Source: JBFXAN01 sp050184225 (GTDB lineage: Bacteria; Chloroflexota; Dehalococcoidia; CAUJGQ01). From it: a DNA stretch of 64,000 nucleotides. The DNA is taken from contig JBFXAN010000007.1 in the NCBI GenBank assembly GCA_050184225.1, forward strand, positions 1 through 64,000. The letters are read 5' to 3'. Below the pieces are notes generated by a model. The model was not told the DNA's origin. It did not search any database and saw only the letters and a program-made list of their open reading frames with translations. Below, piece by piece: positions 36,748-45,151 of this stretch. Every line of letters begins with the position of its first letter. Within the stretch, counting starts at the first letter, position 1. Both the position numbers and the translations under genes were made by a program.

Positions 36748-36753
36748 TATAAT
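36748..36753 (+). promoter_or_regulatory. -10 element (TATAAT), probable leaderless start
   Basis: TATAAT ends 8 bp before the ATG of the AbrB-like gene, with no ribosome site between. Same layout as at 16497, 45710 and 58735. Confidence 0.55.
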
Positions 36754-36761
36754 AGGCCTAT

Positions 36762-37001
36762 ATGGCGAAGACCGTTAAACCAATTTCCTATCAGGATGGT
36801 GGTGGCAGACCGCTCTTCACGATGCCCGACACGTATCGCGCCTTCCTCACCCGGGACGGCCGGATGACGATCCCGGCGCCGATTCGCCAGCGGCTGGGCC
36901 TCACCCCCGAGAGGACGCTACCGGTGGGCGTCAGCGACGATGGCGAGAGCGTCATCGTCACGACCGGCCACCGCCGCACGCTTGCCGACTCACTTGGATG
37001 A
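36762..37001 (+). CDS. AbrB/SpoVT-like DNA-binding protein
   Basis: 79 residues. The swapped-hairpin barrel motif of the family is visible in FLTRDGRMTIPAPIRQRLGL. Such small proteins act as transition-state regulators or antitoxins. No toxin partner follows directly; the PhD/PIN pair begins 290 bp downstream. Probably translated from a leaderless message. Confidence 0.75.
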   Translation: MAKTVKPISYQDGGGRPLFTMPDTYRAFLTRDGRMTIPAPIRQRLGLTPERTLPVGVSDDGESVIVTTGHRRTLADSLG

Positions 37002-37290
37002 TCCGGACAGGAACCAGCCTGGCCGCTCCGCTCGCGCCCGCGGCGCCAGGGGTTCCGCTGACGCATCGGCGGCTTGTTCACCTGCGGCACCAGCTGTCAC
37101 CCCCTGCCTCGAAGCGGCGCGATGCCGTCTCGTGCCTTCCTCCACCACATACTAGTGGCCACCTTCCTGGCCGCTTCAATTCGCACCGCGCTGTCGCCTT
37201 CGCACACAAAATCGCGCCATGATCAATTTGACATTGTGTACACTATGTAGTATATTCGACACTACGAGAACACCCGTTGAAAGGAGGACT

Positions 37291-37602
37291 ATGGTGGTTA
37301 AACGCTATTCATCTCGCGAGGCCAGGGCCAACTTCAGTGATATTTTGGGCTTTGTCTACTACACGAAGGAGCCGGTCATTGTCGAGCGGAAAGGCAAGCC
37401 ATACGCCGTGATGATTAGCCCAGAGCAGTACGACGCTCTCCAGCAGGAAGAAGCACAAACGTGGCAGCTCATTGATGCGATGCGCCAGCAGAATGCGCCG
37501 TTCGACCCTGACGAAATCGAGGCCGCGGTGACCGCGGAGGTCGAGGCCGTCCGCGAGCGGCGCTACGCGGAGGAGCAGCGAGCTGGTCAGCGCCGTCGTT
37601 GA
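37291..37602 (+). CDS. Phd/YefM-type antitoxin
   Basis: 103 residues from the ATG at 37291, with a strong AAAGGAGG ribosome site. The N-terminal DNA-binding part is KRYSSREARANFSDILGFVYYTKEPVIVERKGKPYAVMISPEQYDAL in pieces (SREARANFSDIL and EPVIVERKGKPYAVMIS). The C-terminal tail, rich in Glu/Arg, would wrap the toxin. It overlaps the PIN toxin start. Confidence 0.85.
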   Translation: MVVKRYSSREARANFSDILGFVYYTKEPVIVERKGKPYAVMISPEQYDALQQEEAQTWQLIDAMRQQNAPFDPDEIEAAVTAEVEAVRERRYAEEQRAGQRRR

Positions 37603-38014
37603 TACCAACCCGGTGGTCAGCGGCCTGCTCAGCGACCGCGGCGCGGCGTACCAGCTCCTCGAAGCCTGGCGCGTCGGCGCCTTCGTCTTGCTCTACTCGG
37701 ACGCGATCTACGCCGAGTACGCCGACGTGCTGCCACGACCGAAATTCGCCCGGTACCACCTCACGCCTGAGATCATCGCCGCCTTCCTCCGCCGCGTCAG
37801 GCGCCACGGGCGCCGCGTGACGCCACGCCGGCGCCTCCCGATCACCGTGCGCGATCCAAAGGACGACATGGTCCTGGCGGCGGCACTCGGTGGGCACGCC
37901 GACTATCTCGTCACCGGCGACGCGGACCTCCTCGACCTGCGCGGCCGTCCTGAACTCGGCACCCTGCAGATTGTTCCCGTGGCCGAATTCCTCGCCATTC
38001 TCAAGCAGCCCTAG
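37583..38014 (+). CDS. PIN-domain toxin (ribonuclease)
   Basis: 143 residues. The fold starts with VVDTNPVVSGLL (first Asp), contains YSDAIYAEYADVL and ends with the second acidic cluster VRDPKDDMVLAAALGGHADYLVTGDADLL. The first aspartate lies upstream of the first ATG/GTG start (37613), so translation probably starts at CTG 37583, which has AGGAG upstream and overlaps the antitoxin by 20 bp. Cuts RNA, often tRNA, when free. Confidence 0.82.
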   Translation: MVSAVVDTNPVVSGLLSDRGAAYQLLEAWRVGAFVLLYSDAIYAEYADVLPRPKFARYHLTPEIIAAFLRRVRRHGRRVTPRRRLPITVRDPKDDMVLAAALGGHADYLVTGDADLLDLRGRPELGTLQIVPVAEFLAILKQP

Positions 38015-38268
38015 CTGCTTCCAGTGCATCGTCCGCAGGGAGCACCGGCGTCCTTCGCCAGTTCGATCGCTCTCATCACCGCTCCCCTCGTGGCTTCGCC
38101 ACCAGGGGCCCCCGCCAACCAACCCACCCGCACCGGACCAGCGGCACCACCCTCGCCACCGCTGGTGGCTTCAGGGCGTGCCTTCCACCCGCTCATCTCG
38201 TTGCACGAGTCGGCACGGTGCAGGGGTGCGCGATCACCGCCTTAAGATACCCTTAACACCGTTGTTGG

Positions 38269-38274
38269 TATCCT
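38269..38274 (+). promoter_or_regulatory. -10-like element (TATCCT), possible leaderless start
   Basis: TATCCT ends 7 bp before the ATG at 38282; no ribosome site is visible. Weaker match than the TATAAT cases. Confidence 0.3.
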
Positions 38275-38281
38275 CGGCGGC

Positions 38282-38668
38282 ATGTCATCACCGGAACGGG
38301 GTTCCGGTCCCGGTCAGCCGGAACAACCCAGCCCACCTGAGTCCGAACCGCCGCCGTACTATCGTGCCGCGCGCTTCACCGACGAGCGGACCGCCGCCGG
38401 CGTCTATCGCCGTGCCGAGCAGACGATCCATCGCACGCCGTGTGACCTCTCTGCGTATCGGTTTCTGCTCGACCAGGTCTCCCATGTCGCCCTAATCGGT
38501 GCGCCACCGCCACCGCAACTCGACCAGGTGCTCGCCGATCTCTTCGCGGCGGGCGAGCCGGCCACCCTCCCCTCAGAGGTTCTCCGTCAGCTCTCCGAAC
38601 GCCGGGCACAGGCCAGCCGGATCGGCCCGTGGGTCGAAGGGCATTACCGGCCCGGCCGACGACTCTGA
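38282..38668 (+). CDS. hypothetical protein
   Basis: 128 residues. The first 35 are Pro/Ser/Gly-rich and disordered (GSGPGQPEQPSPPESEPPPY). The rest is helical (HRTPCDLSAYRFLLDQVSHV). No family recognised. It lies just before the plasmid-like ATPase operon, with an AT-rich promoter region in between. Confidence 0.55.
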   Translation: MSSPERGSGPGQPEQPSPPESEPPPYYRAARFTDERTAAGVYRRAEQTIHRTPCDLSAYRFLLDQVSHVALIGAPPPPQLDQVLADLFAAGEPATLPSEVLRQLSERRAQASRIGPWVEGHYRPGRRL

Positions 38669-38720
38669 GGGGGCGACGATCTCTCCCCCGCACCTGACAC
38701 CTTCCATCGCTTGATAACAC

Positions 38721-38751
38721 TTGACGAGACTATTGCATTGATTCGTATAAT
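38721..38751 (+). promoter_or_regulatory. candidate promoter of the ATPase/replication operon
   Basis: TTGACG and TATAAT separated by 19 bp inside an unusually AT-rich stretch (38710-38800), 62 bp upstream of the ExeA-like gene. The spacer is 2 bp longer than ideal. Confidence 0.45.
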
Positions 38752-38813
38752 AAGTACATACACCAACTTGCGGTTGTAATTGACAAAGTTGGATCAAGTT
38801 ATACAGCGAAACT

Positions 38814-39662
38814 ATGGAGTTACCCTATCTTGCATACTTCCATCTCAAAGAAGAACCCTTCTCGACCGTCCCCTCGCCGCGGTATTTCTTCCTGACCTCG
38901 GTGCATGCTACGGCGCTGGAGAAGACGGTCTACGTCGTTGGCGCGAAGAAGGGCCTCGCCGCCGTCTTCGGTGACACCGGCACCGGCAAGTCCAGCCTGG
39001 CGCGGCTGCTTCATCAGAAGTTCCGCGACTCCGGCTTCCTCTCGACCCTGCTCACCAACCCCAGCTATCCCACGCCCAACAGCCTCCTGCGCACCATCGC
39101 CCAGGAGTTCGGCGTGCCCAAGACCGACAAATCCTTCAAGGGCATGCTCGACCTGTTCAAGGCCTATCTCTTCCAGCAGGCCGTGGACGAGGGCAAGACC
39201 GTGGTTCTGATCATCGACGAGGCCCAGACACTCAAGCCGCCCCTGATCGAGCTGCTTCGTCAACTCGCCAATTACGAGACCAACGACATGAAGCTGGTGC
39301 AGCTTGTCCTGTTCGCCCAGGAGGAGCTGCGCAACACGCTTTCCCGGCCGGCGCTGCGCAACTTCCGCAGCCGGATCGTGCTCGCCTCGACGCTGGAGCA
39401 CCTCTCGCTGGACGACCTGCGGGCGATGCTCAAGTTCCGCTGGGAGGTCGCCTCCGGCGGCGCCCAGCATCCGTTCAGCGAGGACGCCATCCGGGCGATC
39501 TTCGATGCCTCCGCCGGGATGCCCCGCGAGGCGAACATCCTCGCCGACAACGCCCTCGTCGCCGCCTACTACCAGCAGGCCCGCCTGATCGATGCCGACC
39601 TCATCACCGCGATCGCGGCCGACCGCACGGAGAATCTCTCCCGGCTGGAGGCACAGCGATGA
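38814..39662 (+). CDS. ExeA/TniB-like AAA ATPase
   Basis: 282 residues. Starts with the YFHLKEEPFSTVPSPRYFF motif typical of ExeA-like ATPases, then Walker A GDTGTGKSSLA (about 53-63), Walker B VVLIIDEAQ (about 130-138), and sensor-region QLVLFAQEEL. In mobile elements such proteins load partners on DNA or help transposition/partition. It is first in an operon with two further DNA-related genes; the next gene overlaps by ATGA. Confidence 0.88.
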   Translation: MELPYLAYFHLKEEPFSTVPSPRYFFLTSVHATALEKTVYVVGAKKGLAAVFGDTGTGKSSLARLLHQKFRDSGFLSTLLTNPSYPTPNSLLRTIAQEFGVPKTDKSFKGMLDLFKAYLFQQAVDEGKTVVLIIDEAQTLKPPLIELLRQLANYETNDMKLVQLVLFAQEELRNTLSRPALRNFRSRIVLASTLEHLSLDDLRAMLKFRWEVASGGAQHPFSEDAIRAIFDASAGMPREANILADNALVAAYYQQARLIDADLITAIAADRTENLSRLEAQR

Positions 39663-40153
39663 AGGGCACCAGCATCTTCAGCGGCAAGAAGCTCTCGGAG
39701 CAGACGCCGGTGGCGACGTCGGGCATCGACCAACGACTCTTCGCCCCCGCACCGTCGCCACAGAGCCAGCCATCCGCACCCACAGCGGCGGCAGCGCATC
39801 CCAACCGGCCTGAGTCGCCGACGGCCACGCCGGAGATAGCCGAGATGAACGAAGCGACACGACCGGTACCAATCCCACTGCCGTCGGCCGCGGCGCCGGC
39901 AGCAGTGCAGGATCCACCACCGCGGTTCGAGCTGGACCTCACCGCCATCCCCCACCGCAAGGATTCGTTCCTCTTCACCACCGAGGAATTCGAGGCGCTG
40001 GAAGACCTGAAGCTACAGGTCGGCCGCGGCTTGGACATCAAGGTGACCAAGCAGAACCTCATGCGCTGCGCCCTGGCCGCCCTGATCGATGACTGGCGGC
40101 GGAAGGGCCCCAACAGCTCCATCATCGCCCCTCTGAGGCGGCGTGGCCGATAG
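39659..40153 (+). CDS. ribbon-helix-helix-like plasmid/partition-type protein
   Basis: 164 residues. About 1-95 is disordered, Pro/Ala-rich, beginning GTSIFSGKKLSEQ. The C-terminal 70 residues (IPHRKDSFLFTTEEFEALED, then LGLDI-like IKVTKQNLMRCALAALIDDW) have the strand-helix-helix look of small partition or RHH proteins. It probably partners the ExeA-like ATPase, whose stop codon it overlaps. The role is inferred. Confidence 0.6.
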   Translation: MKGTSIFSGKKLSEQTPVATSGIDQRLFAPAPSPQSQPSAPTAAAAHPNRPESPTATPEIAEMNEATRPVPIPLPSAAAPAAVQDPPPRFELDLTAIPHRKDSFLFTTEEFEALEDLKLQVGRGLDIKVTKQNLMRCALAALIDDWRRKGPNSSIIAPLRRRGR

Positions 40154-40154
40154 T

Positions 40155-40345
40155 CGCCCTCATTTCCAGGTTCCTGGTTTTCTGGCCTCTTTCCCTTTTC
40201 CCCAAGTGGGAATGAAGGTAGGAGGCCACTTTCCCACATGGCCGGGAGGGAAGCCTGCCAGTTGTCTGGGAAACTGGCCGGGAAGGTGGCCAGCCAGGAA
40301 ACTGGTTGACCAGTGTCAAGGCGCCTGTGGTTTAGTGAGGTGTCG
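40155..40345. repeat. short interspersed repeats upstream of replication gene (candidate origin)
   Basis: GGAAACTGG occurs twice, at about 40268 and 40298, and CTGG/CCAG and GGCCGGGA(A/G)GG recur around them on both strands, within 190 bp before the phage-O-like replication gene. The pattern resembles degenerate iterons but the units are not regular. Confidence 0.4.
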
Positions 40346-40362
40346 AGCGTCGCTCGATCATC

Positions 40363-41334
40363 ATGAAGACGAACGGGGAGCGAACCACCAATCAGCACCG
40401 ATCATCCGGATTTGCCGGCTTTGACCCGCCGACGGCGAACTGGTTTCGCATGCCCGACAACTGGGTCGACATCTCGGCCGGCATCACGAGCCTCGCCGAG
40501 CTCAAGGTCGTGCAGTACATCCTGCGGCATACCTGGGGCTACCGCGAGTATGACATCAAGAAGCACATTACCGTCGATGAATTTGTCAGCGGACGGAAGC
40601 GCCGCGACGGCAGCCGCATGGATCGGGGCACCGGCCTGGCCGAGCAGTCGGTGCGGAACGGTCTTGAGGCCGCCAAACGCGACGGATTCGTCGAGGAGTT
40701 CGTTGACGATACCGATCGAGCGAGGATCAAGAAGTACTACGGCCTCACGATGCGCGCGGCGGTGGGGGAGCCTCAGGATCATGACGGCTCGAACACCGAC
40801 ACGAACCCACCCCAACGGATGGAGACCGAGGTCCAAGATTTGGACCCCGAGGTCCAGAGATTAGACCCCAGAGGTCCAGAAGTTGGACCTCGTACAGAGA
40901 CCACCACCAAGAATGAAACCTTCGAAATGGGGAACGGTTCGACGATTGCATCATCCGCGACCTTGAGTTCAAGACCAGCCGCTTCGTCCGCCCTTCGCCG
41001 CCCGATAGACGCCTCAGACGAGACTGCTACGACGGCGAGCCGCATCCAGGCCGTGATCAACGAGTTGTCCCAAACCTTCCACGACGACGCGCACCGTGGC
41101 TCGAACGCCGCCCAGGCGATGAACCTGTACCTCACTTCGGGCATCGGCGTCGCGGCCTTCGAGCAGCAGCTCTTTGAGGCGGCAGCGATCACCAAAGACG
41201 CGGCTCAGCGGCGGCGCCGATCGACGAAAGCGGCGCCGATCGAGCGGCCGATGGCCTTCTTCTTCACCGTGCTGCGCGACGCATTGGAACACGCGCCACT
41301 CGCAACCGTAGCTGCGAGGGAGGAGACGCCATGA
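40363..41334 (+). CDS. phage replication protein O-like (N-terminal domain) protein
   Basis: 323 residues. About 20-120 is a winged-helix domain: NWFRMPDNWVDISAGITSLA, then ELKVVQYILRHTWGYRE, then TGLAEQSVRNGLEAAKRDGFVEE, the pattern of the phage O-protein DNA-binding domain. The middle is linker rich in DPEVQ. The C-terminus (DAAQRRRRSTKAAPIERPMAFFFTVLRDALE in part) resembles a primosome-loading tail. It likely binds the element's origin, perhaps the repeats just upstream. The next gene overlaps by ATGA. Confidence 0.8.
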   Translation: MKTNGERTTNQHRSSGFAGFDPPTANWFRMPDNWVDISAGITSLAELKVVQYILRHTWGYREYDIKKHITVDEFVSGRKRRDGSRMDRGTGLAEQSVRNGLEAAKRDGFVEEFVDDTDRARIKKYYGLTMRAAVGEPQDHDGSNTDTNPPQRMETEVQDLDPEVQRLDPRGPEVGPRTETTTKNETFEMGNGSTIASSATLSSRPAASSALRRPIDASDETATTASRIQAVINELSQTFHDDAHRGSNAAQAMNLYLTSGIGVAAFEQQLFEAAAITKDAAQRRRRSTKAAPIERPMAFFFTVLRDALEHAPLATVAAREETP

Positions 41335-41984
41335 CCCCACTCGAATTGCTTGTCCGGCTCGTCACCGCGATCGAAGTACTGCCAGGTCTGCTGCGACAGG
41401 TGGTCGCCGTGGGCGCGCTTGTGACGCGACATCTGCCGGTCCGCCCAGCCGCTGCGTATGAGACTGTGAGCCTCGACCTCGTGCTCGACATCCGCGACGC
41501 CGAAGGGCATCGCGCCATACTCACCCGGCGCCAGCGAGTCCGGGCGTTGACGGGTGAGCCTGTGACCGTGCGCGAGCTGGTGTGGGGCGAGGGCACACCA
41601 CTCGCCCATTACCGGGTGCGTGGCGCCAGCCGACTCACGATCGTGCCGGAAGGCTCGCGTGCGGCGGTCCTGCTGTGCCTATTCAGTGGCGATTCTGCTC
41701 GGCGCATCAACACGATCGAATCGCGTCGGCTGATCCGCAACGGCCTGCGCAAACGCCACGAGTACTGTGAAGCGCTCGTTGAGCGACCGACCGGCCGACT
41801 GGCGATGCGCGTGGTGTTCCCCGGCACCCGGCCACCAAAGCGGGCCGAGCTGATCACCACACCCCTACAAGACCGACCGCGCCACCTGCCGCTGCGACGG
41901 GCCGCCGATGGTCGGCCATGTCTGACCTGGCGGACGCGCCGCCCCCGGCTACACACGATCTACAGCCTGCGCTGGACCTGGTAA
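41331..41984 (+). CDS. hypothetical protein coupled to replication gene
   Basis: 217 residues, starting with a hydrophobic helix (LELLVRLVTAIEVLPGLLRQ) and continuing as a basic, beta-rich domain (ETVSLDLVLDIRDAEGHRAI). It overlaps the O-like gene by ATGA, so it is expressed with it. Family not recognised; possibly a nucleic-acid binding accessory given its basic charge. Confidence 0.6.
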   Translation: MTPLELLVRLVTAIEVLPGLLRQVVAVGALVTRHLPVRPAAAYETVSLDLVLDIRDAEGHRAILTRRQRVRALTGEPVTVRELVWGEGTPLAHYRVRGASRLTIVPEGSRAAVLLCLFSGDSARRINTIESRRLIRNGLRKRHEYCEALVERPTGRLAMRVVFPGTRPPKRAELITTPLQDRPRHLPLRRAADGRPCLTWRTRRPRLHTIYSLRWTW

Positions 41985-42116
41985 AAGGAAGAGGCGGCCT
42001 TCGCCGCCTCCCAGTCATTCAGCCACCCGAGCCAACGCCGCGTACCACGGTCGCACCTCCACGATTTTTCAGGTCACTTCCGATGTCGGAATTATGGCCG
42101 CATACGGCCATATCTG

Positions 42117-42332
42117 TCAATTACCCACTCTCCGCTTCGGCCCCGGCTTGCGCTCTTCCTTGAGGTAGGTCGTCACCGCCGAGAGGCGGACGAGCCAGTC
42201 GCGGCCCGGTTTAATGCCGTCGATCACCCCGGTCTGGAGCAGCCGCGTGAGCTGCCGCCGGCTGAGGCCGGTGCGGCGCGACGCCTCGGCGACGGTGACG
42301 TACGCCTCGTCGGGCACTCGGCCCTCCGTCAC
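42117..42332 (-). CDS. excisionase-like MerR-type HTH protein
   Basis: 71 residues from a GTG. Winged HTH of the excisionase/MerR kind: YVTVAEASRRTGLSRRQLTR, LLQTGVIDGIKPGRDWLVRL, then a basic tail GPKRRVGN. It may assist the integrase at 6805 in excision, although it lies 35 kb away. It faces the operon upstream. Confidence 0.8.
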   Translation of the reverse strand: MTEGRVPDEAYVTVAEASRRTGLSRRQLTRLLQTGVIDGIKPGRDWLVRLSAVTTYLKEERKPGPKRRVGN

Positions 42333-42757
42333 GACGCTCCGTCGCCACCATGATATGCGAACTCATTGCGGCAACTCGCCACCCCGTGTCTCTCGGGCGC
42401 TGAGATCGCCTGTAATCGCTCAGGGAGTACATCTGCCGCCCACAACCGCACGAGCCGGCGGCAGCCGTTCTATGGCCACCTCACGTCGTCTGGTGACCCG
42501 TCCGCTGGACAAGTCGAACACTCGTGAGGGTGGTACCACGTCATCGCTGATCGGGTAACTTTGGTGCGCGAGGACAATCCCTGCGCAAGTTGGGAACCGG
42601 CGTACTGCGACGAAGCGATAGAGTCTCGACTAGGTTTCGAGGCTCTACACCAGACTCTAGTCAAAGCATTCAAAGGGAAGTGCGAGATTTTGAGGGCGCT
42701 GCGCGGCAGGGACAGGGAAGGAAGGGCGCGCCAGGTTCGGCGCGGGGCGTCGGGGAC

Positions 42758-42853
42758 GCCGCAGGGGAGTCCGTGCCACCGCTGCGCTAAACCCCTCCAT
42801 GCCACGCCACTGGGCGTCGCATTCCATGATTTTGGCACGGACTCCCCTGCGGC
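42758..42853. repeat. perfect 21-bp inverted repeat
   Basis: Arms 42758-42778 and 42833-42853 are exact reverse complements (core CAGGGGAGTCCGTGCCA), separated by 54 bp. Confidence 0.85.
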
Positions 42854-42909
42854 TGTACTGACCTTTGACGCTGTGTACCGGCACGTTGGTACTGACCGAT
42901 TTGGGCTGG

Positions 42910-42952
42910 TGGTTTGCGGCATTCCTTCCCTGGCCCTTCCTTCCGCAAACCA
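42910..42952. repeat. 10-bp inverted repeat with pyrimidine-rich loop
   Basis: TGGTTTGCGG and CCGCAAACCA flank a loop made almost only of C and T on the + strand, a good candidate for a single-strand binding or nick region. Confidence 0.65.
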
Positions 42953-43373
42953 CAGAGGGACCCTGCGGGGCATGGGCGCCTGGCGGCGATCGGTATCCCT
43001 GTACCATGCGGTGCGGTTGGAGCGGACGCCTATGGCGATCGTCGTGGCCCACCCACCCGGCGCGGCGAGAACGGCGTTGTGTCGTGCCTTGGGCAACCAC
43101 GTTTCCGCCCGGCTGCCACCGTGAAGCGTGCGCACGCACGCACCACTGCGGTCGTTGCCGCTTGCGACCTCGCGCTCCATATCCACTGCTCGCTCCAGCA
43201 GGATGGGCTGCCTGACAGCTTTCTCACTGGGTATCACCCGGCATCGCCGCTCAAGGTACCGCTGCGCTCAGGCACGCGCGGCCTCATCGGCCGGCAGCCT
43301 GACCTTGATCGGCTGCTGGCGGGTGATGGCACGAAAGTGCGGCAGGCAGCCGCAGGAAGGGGGTGAGGTGAAA

Positions 43374-43661
43374 ATGCCAGGAGCCAGCATCACGTTGGTC
43401 TATAGCGTCGAGGCTCCGAGCAAGCTTCTAGCGTCGCTCAAGGTGTCGGAGGCGGTCAGCAGCGGCATTGCCGATGGCGTGACGCAGGAGTTCGCGTCGG
43501 TCCAGATGGACCCGGAGAGCCTGCTCACGATCAATCCCGCGGGGCATGACCCGAGCAGTCTACGGCTCTGGGTGAAGGCCTGGGCGGAGGAGGTCCGCGA
43601 CCAGCTGCTGGGACCGTCGAAAGCAAACCAGCAACCGGTCGACAGGAAGTCCCAGTCGTAG
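43374..43661 (+). CDS. small hypothetical protein
   Basis: 95 residues from the ATG at 43374 (a GTG 6 bp earlier is also possible), with an AAGGGGG ribosome site. Soluble: SITLVYSVEAPSKLLASLKV, then a C-terminal helix VKAWAEEVRDQLLG. Not recognised. It heads a series of short genes with strong ribosome sites. Confidence 0.55.
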   Translation: MPGASITLVYSVEAPSKLLASLKVSEAVSSGIADGVTQEFASVQMDPESLLTINPAGHDPSSLRLWVKAWAEEVRDQLLGPSKANQQPVDRKSQS

Positions 43662-44281
43662 AGACTGCGATCGGGAGCCATCGTTCCCCGCAGGGGGTGC
43701 GGTGGCTCCCACTGCCTCTCATTGTACCAATCCGCCGCAATCCCTCGTTCCCTGGGGGTGTCCGCGAGCCCTCTGCACGGTGGGTGGTGTACCCGAGGTC
43801 CTCGGTTCGGGCTCGCGGCTGCGCGATCGTCCGTGCGGTGGGGCGAGGATCCAGATCTGGCCGCCAGTCTTCGCAGAGTATCACCCGTCCTCACATGCCT
43901 CGGCACCGCTCCCGCTCGGGCATGCGGCCGGGCCCTGACCCGCTGCGGGCGGGCGATGGGGAGGCGCAAGGGAGGCCACCGCCGGACGCAGCGGGCACGA
44001 CGAAACCGGTGTGCGATGCCGCTCGACATCACCAGGTTCGACCGGGCTGGCCCAAAGCCACGTGATCTCGGGGAGTGGGGCGGCTGTGAGGGGGTCTTTC
44101 CCCCTCGGCTGCAAGGGTCGAGATGAACGCGCCCGCCGGCGCATGGATGACGCCCCGCCGTTACGGGGAGCGGCGCGCCCTTGCAGCCTTCACCCCCGCT
44201 TCCCTTCGGGTTCCAGTAACGAAGGCTAAGTGCCTTCGCCCATCAACACGCGGCGGGAGCACGGGAAAGGAGGTGAGGGCA
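43662..44281. ncRNA. 620-bp structured non-coding region (possible RNA)
   Basis: No convincing gene. Hairpins follow one another: 43673-43710 (GGGAGCCA/TGGCTCCC with inner CCCC/GGGG), 43762-43818 (CCGCGAGCCC/GGGCTCGCGG), and 44107-44188 (GGCTGCAAGGG/CCCTTGCAGCC). The middle one has a relative at 45152-45208. The density suggests a folded RNA or long leader for the next gene; it is a hypothesis from pairing alone. Confidence 0.4.
43673..43710 (+). terminator. hairpin after the 43374 gene
   Basis: 8-bp stem GGGAGCCA/TGGCTCCC enclosing a second CCCCGCAGGGG hairpin, 12 bp after the stop codon. No T-run, so perhaps a pause or RNA-stabilising structure. Confidence 0.4.
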
Positions 44282-44599
44282 ATGGCACAGATAACGTACG
44301 AGGTCCGGTTGGCGCTGGACGGGAATCACAGCGTCACAGTGCGCAGCGCCGATCCTAGCCAGATGAAGGTAGCTATCTCGTGGGCCAAGGCGACGCATGC
44401 AGCGCTGGCCGCCCGGTACGGCGACACCGCTCCATATGCGGATGAGGCAGCGACCGATGAGCCGGCCGAGCCACCAGTCTGCGGGGTGCACGACATCCCG
44501 ATGGTGCGGGTGGAAGGGAAGAACGGCCCGTTCTACAGCTGCCATGAGCGCGATGCGCAGGGGCATTTCTGTTCCTACCGACCGGCGAATGGGGCCTAG
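44282..44599 (+). CDS. small protein with Cys/His zinc-like motif
   Basis: 105 residues from the ATG at 44282, ribosome site GAAAGGAGG. A beta-rich first half (ITYEVRLALDGNHSVTVRSA) and a C-terminal PVCGVHDIPMV...YSCHERDAQGHFCSY with C, H, C, H and C that may bind zinc, similar to short phage zinc-finger tails. Function unknown. Confidence 0.65.
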   Translation: MAQITYEVRLALDGNHSVTVRSADPSQMKVAISWAKATHAALAARYGDTAPYADEAATDEPAEPPVCGVHDIPMVRVEGKNGPFYSCHERDAQGHFCSYRPANGA

Positions 44600-44658
44600 C
44601 GATATAAGCCCGGTGCGGCCGTCCTCGGTGGGCGGCCCGCGGAAAGGAGGTGATCGGC

Positions 44659-44952
44659 GTGAATGACACCACACAACAATTCATTGCCCAGTCCGGCCAC
44701 ATCGGCGGCTACGACGTGTTCCTGCACGGGGACACGGTGACGGTGCTCGACGACGAAGGCATTGTCACCCGCCAGACCGTGGACGGGCTTGGCGCCTTCA
44801 TCACGCGTGCGAAGTCCCTGCGGACCGGCTGGGGGCAGTTCCCGGACGGGATGGAGGTGATTTACCTCTACAACCGCGGCGACGATAATTACGGCTATGC
44901 GATCAACCTGCAGGCCGAGCACTTGAGCGAGTGGGGCTACGCGCCATTCTAG
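44659..44952 (+). CDS. small hypothetical protein
   Basis: 97 residues from the GTG at 44659, spaced 8 bp from AAGGAGG; the GTG at 44650 is too close to it. Beta-rich (GGYDVFLHGDTVTVLDDEGI). Third short gene of the series with a near-perfect ribosome site, suggesting high expression. Not recognised. Confidence 0.6.
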   Translation: MNDTTQQFIAQSGHIGGYDVFLHGDTVTVLDDEGIVTRQTVDGLGAFITRAKSLRTGWGQFPDGMEVIYLYNRGDDNYGYAINLQAEHLSEWGYAPF

Positions 44953-45151
44953 ACGCTGGATTACGCGAGGGTGGATGCAAGAGTTCCGGGACCAGCTGCT
45001 GGGAGCGCGCAATGTGCATTAGCAGCTGACCGGGGCACGTCACCGTCGAGATGACGGCGACCACGGAGCCGTCGTTCTCACACCCGAGGGCGGCGGCTCC
45101 TGCCCACGAACATTTTACGTTTCCGAGGCAAGTGGTTGTCCTCGGGGCGGC

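Larger units (their letters stand above)
42333..43373. other. 1-kb non-coding region with hairpins (candidate oriT or origin)
   Basis: Overlapping frames on both strands give no convincing gene. Two perfect dyads stand out: 42758-42778 with 42833-42853 (21 bp, 54-bp loop) and 42910-42919 with 42943-42952 (10 bp, pyrimidine-rich 23-bp loop). At 43228 and 43319 ATCACCCG and CGGGTGAT face each other. This lies between replication genes and small genes, a usual place for a transfer or replication origin. Confidence 0.5.

Noticed and set aside
42470..43237. Long frames on both strands (255 and 187 residues)
   Set aside because: They overlap each other, are cut by perfect inverted repeats, have no start signals, and translate to Arg/Pro/Ala-rich sequence without motifs.
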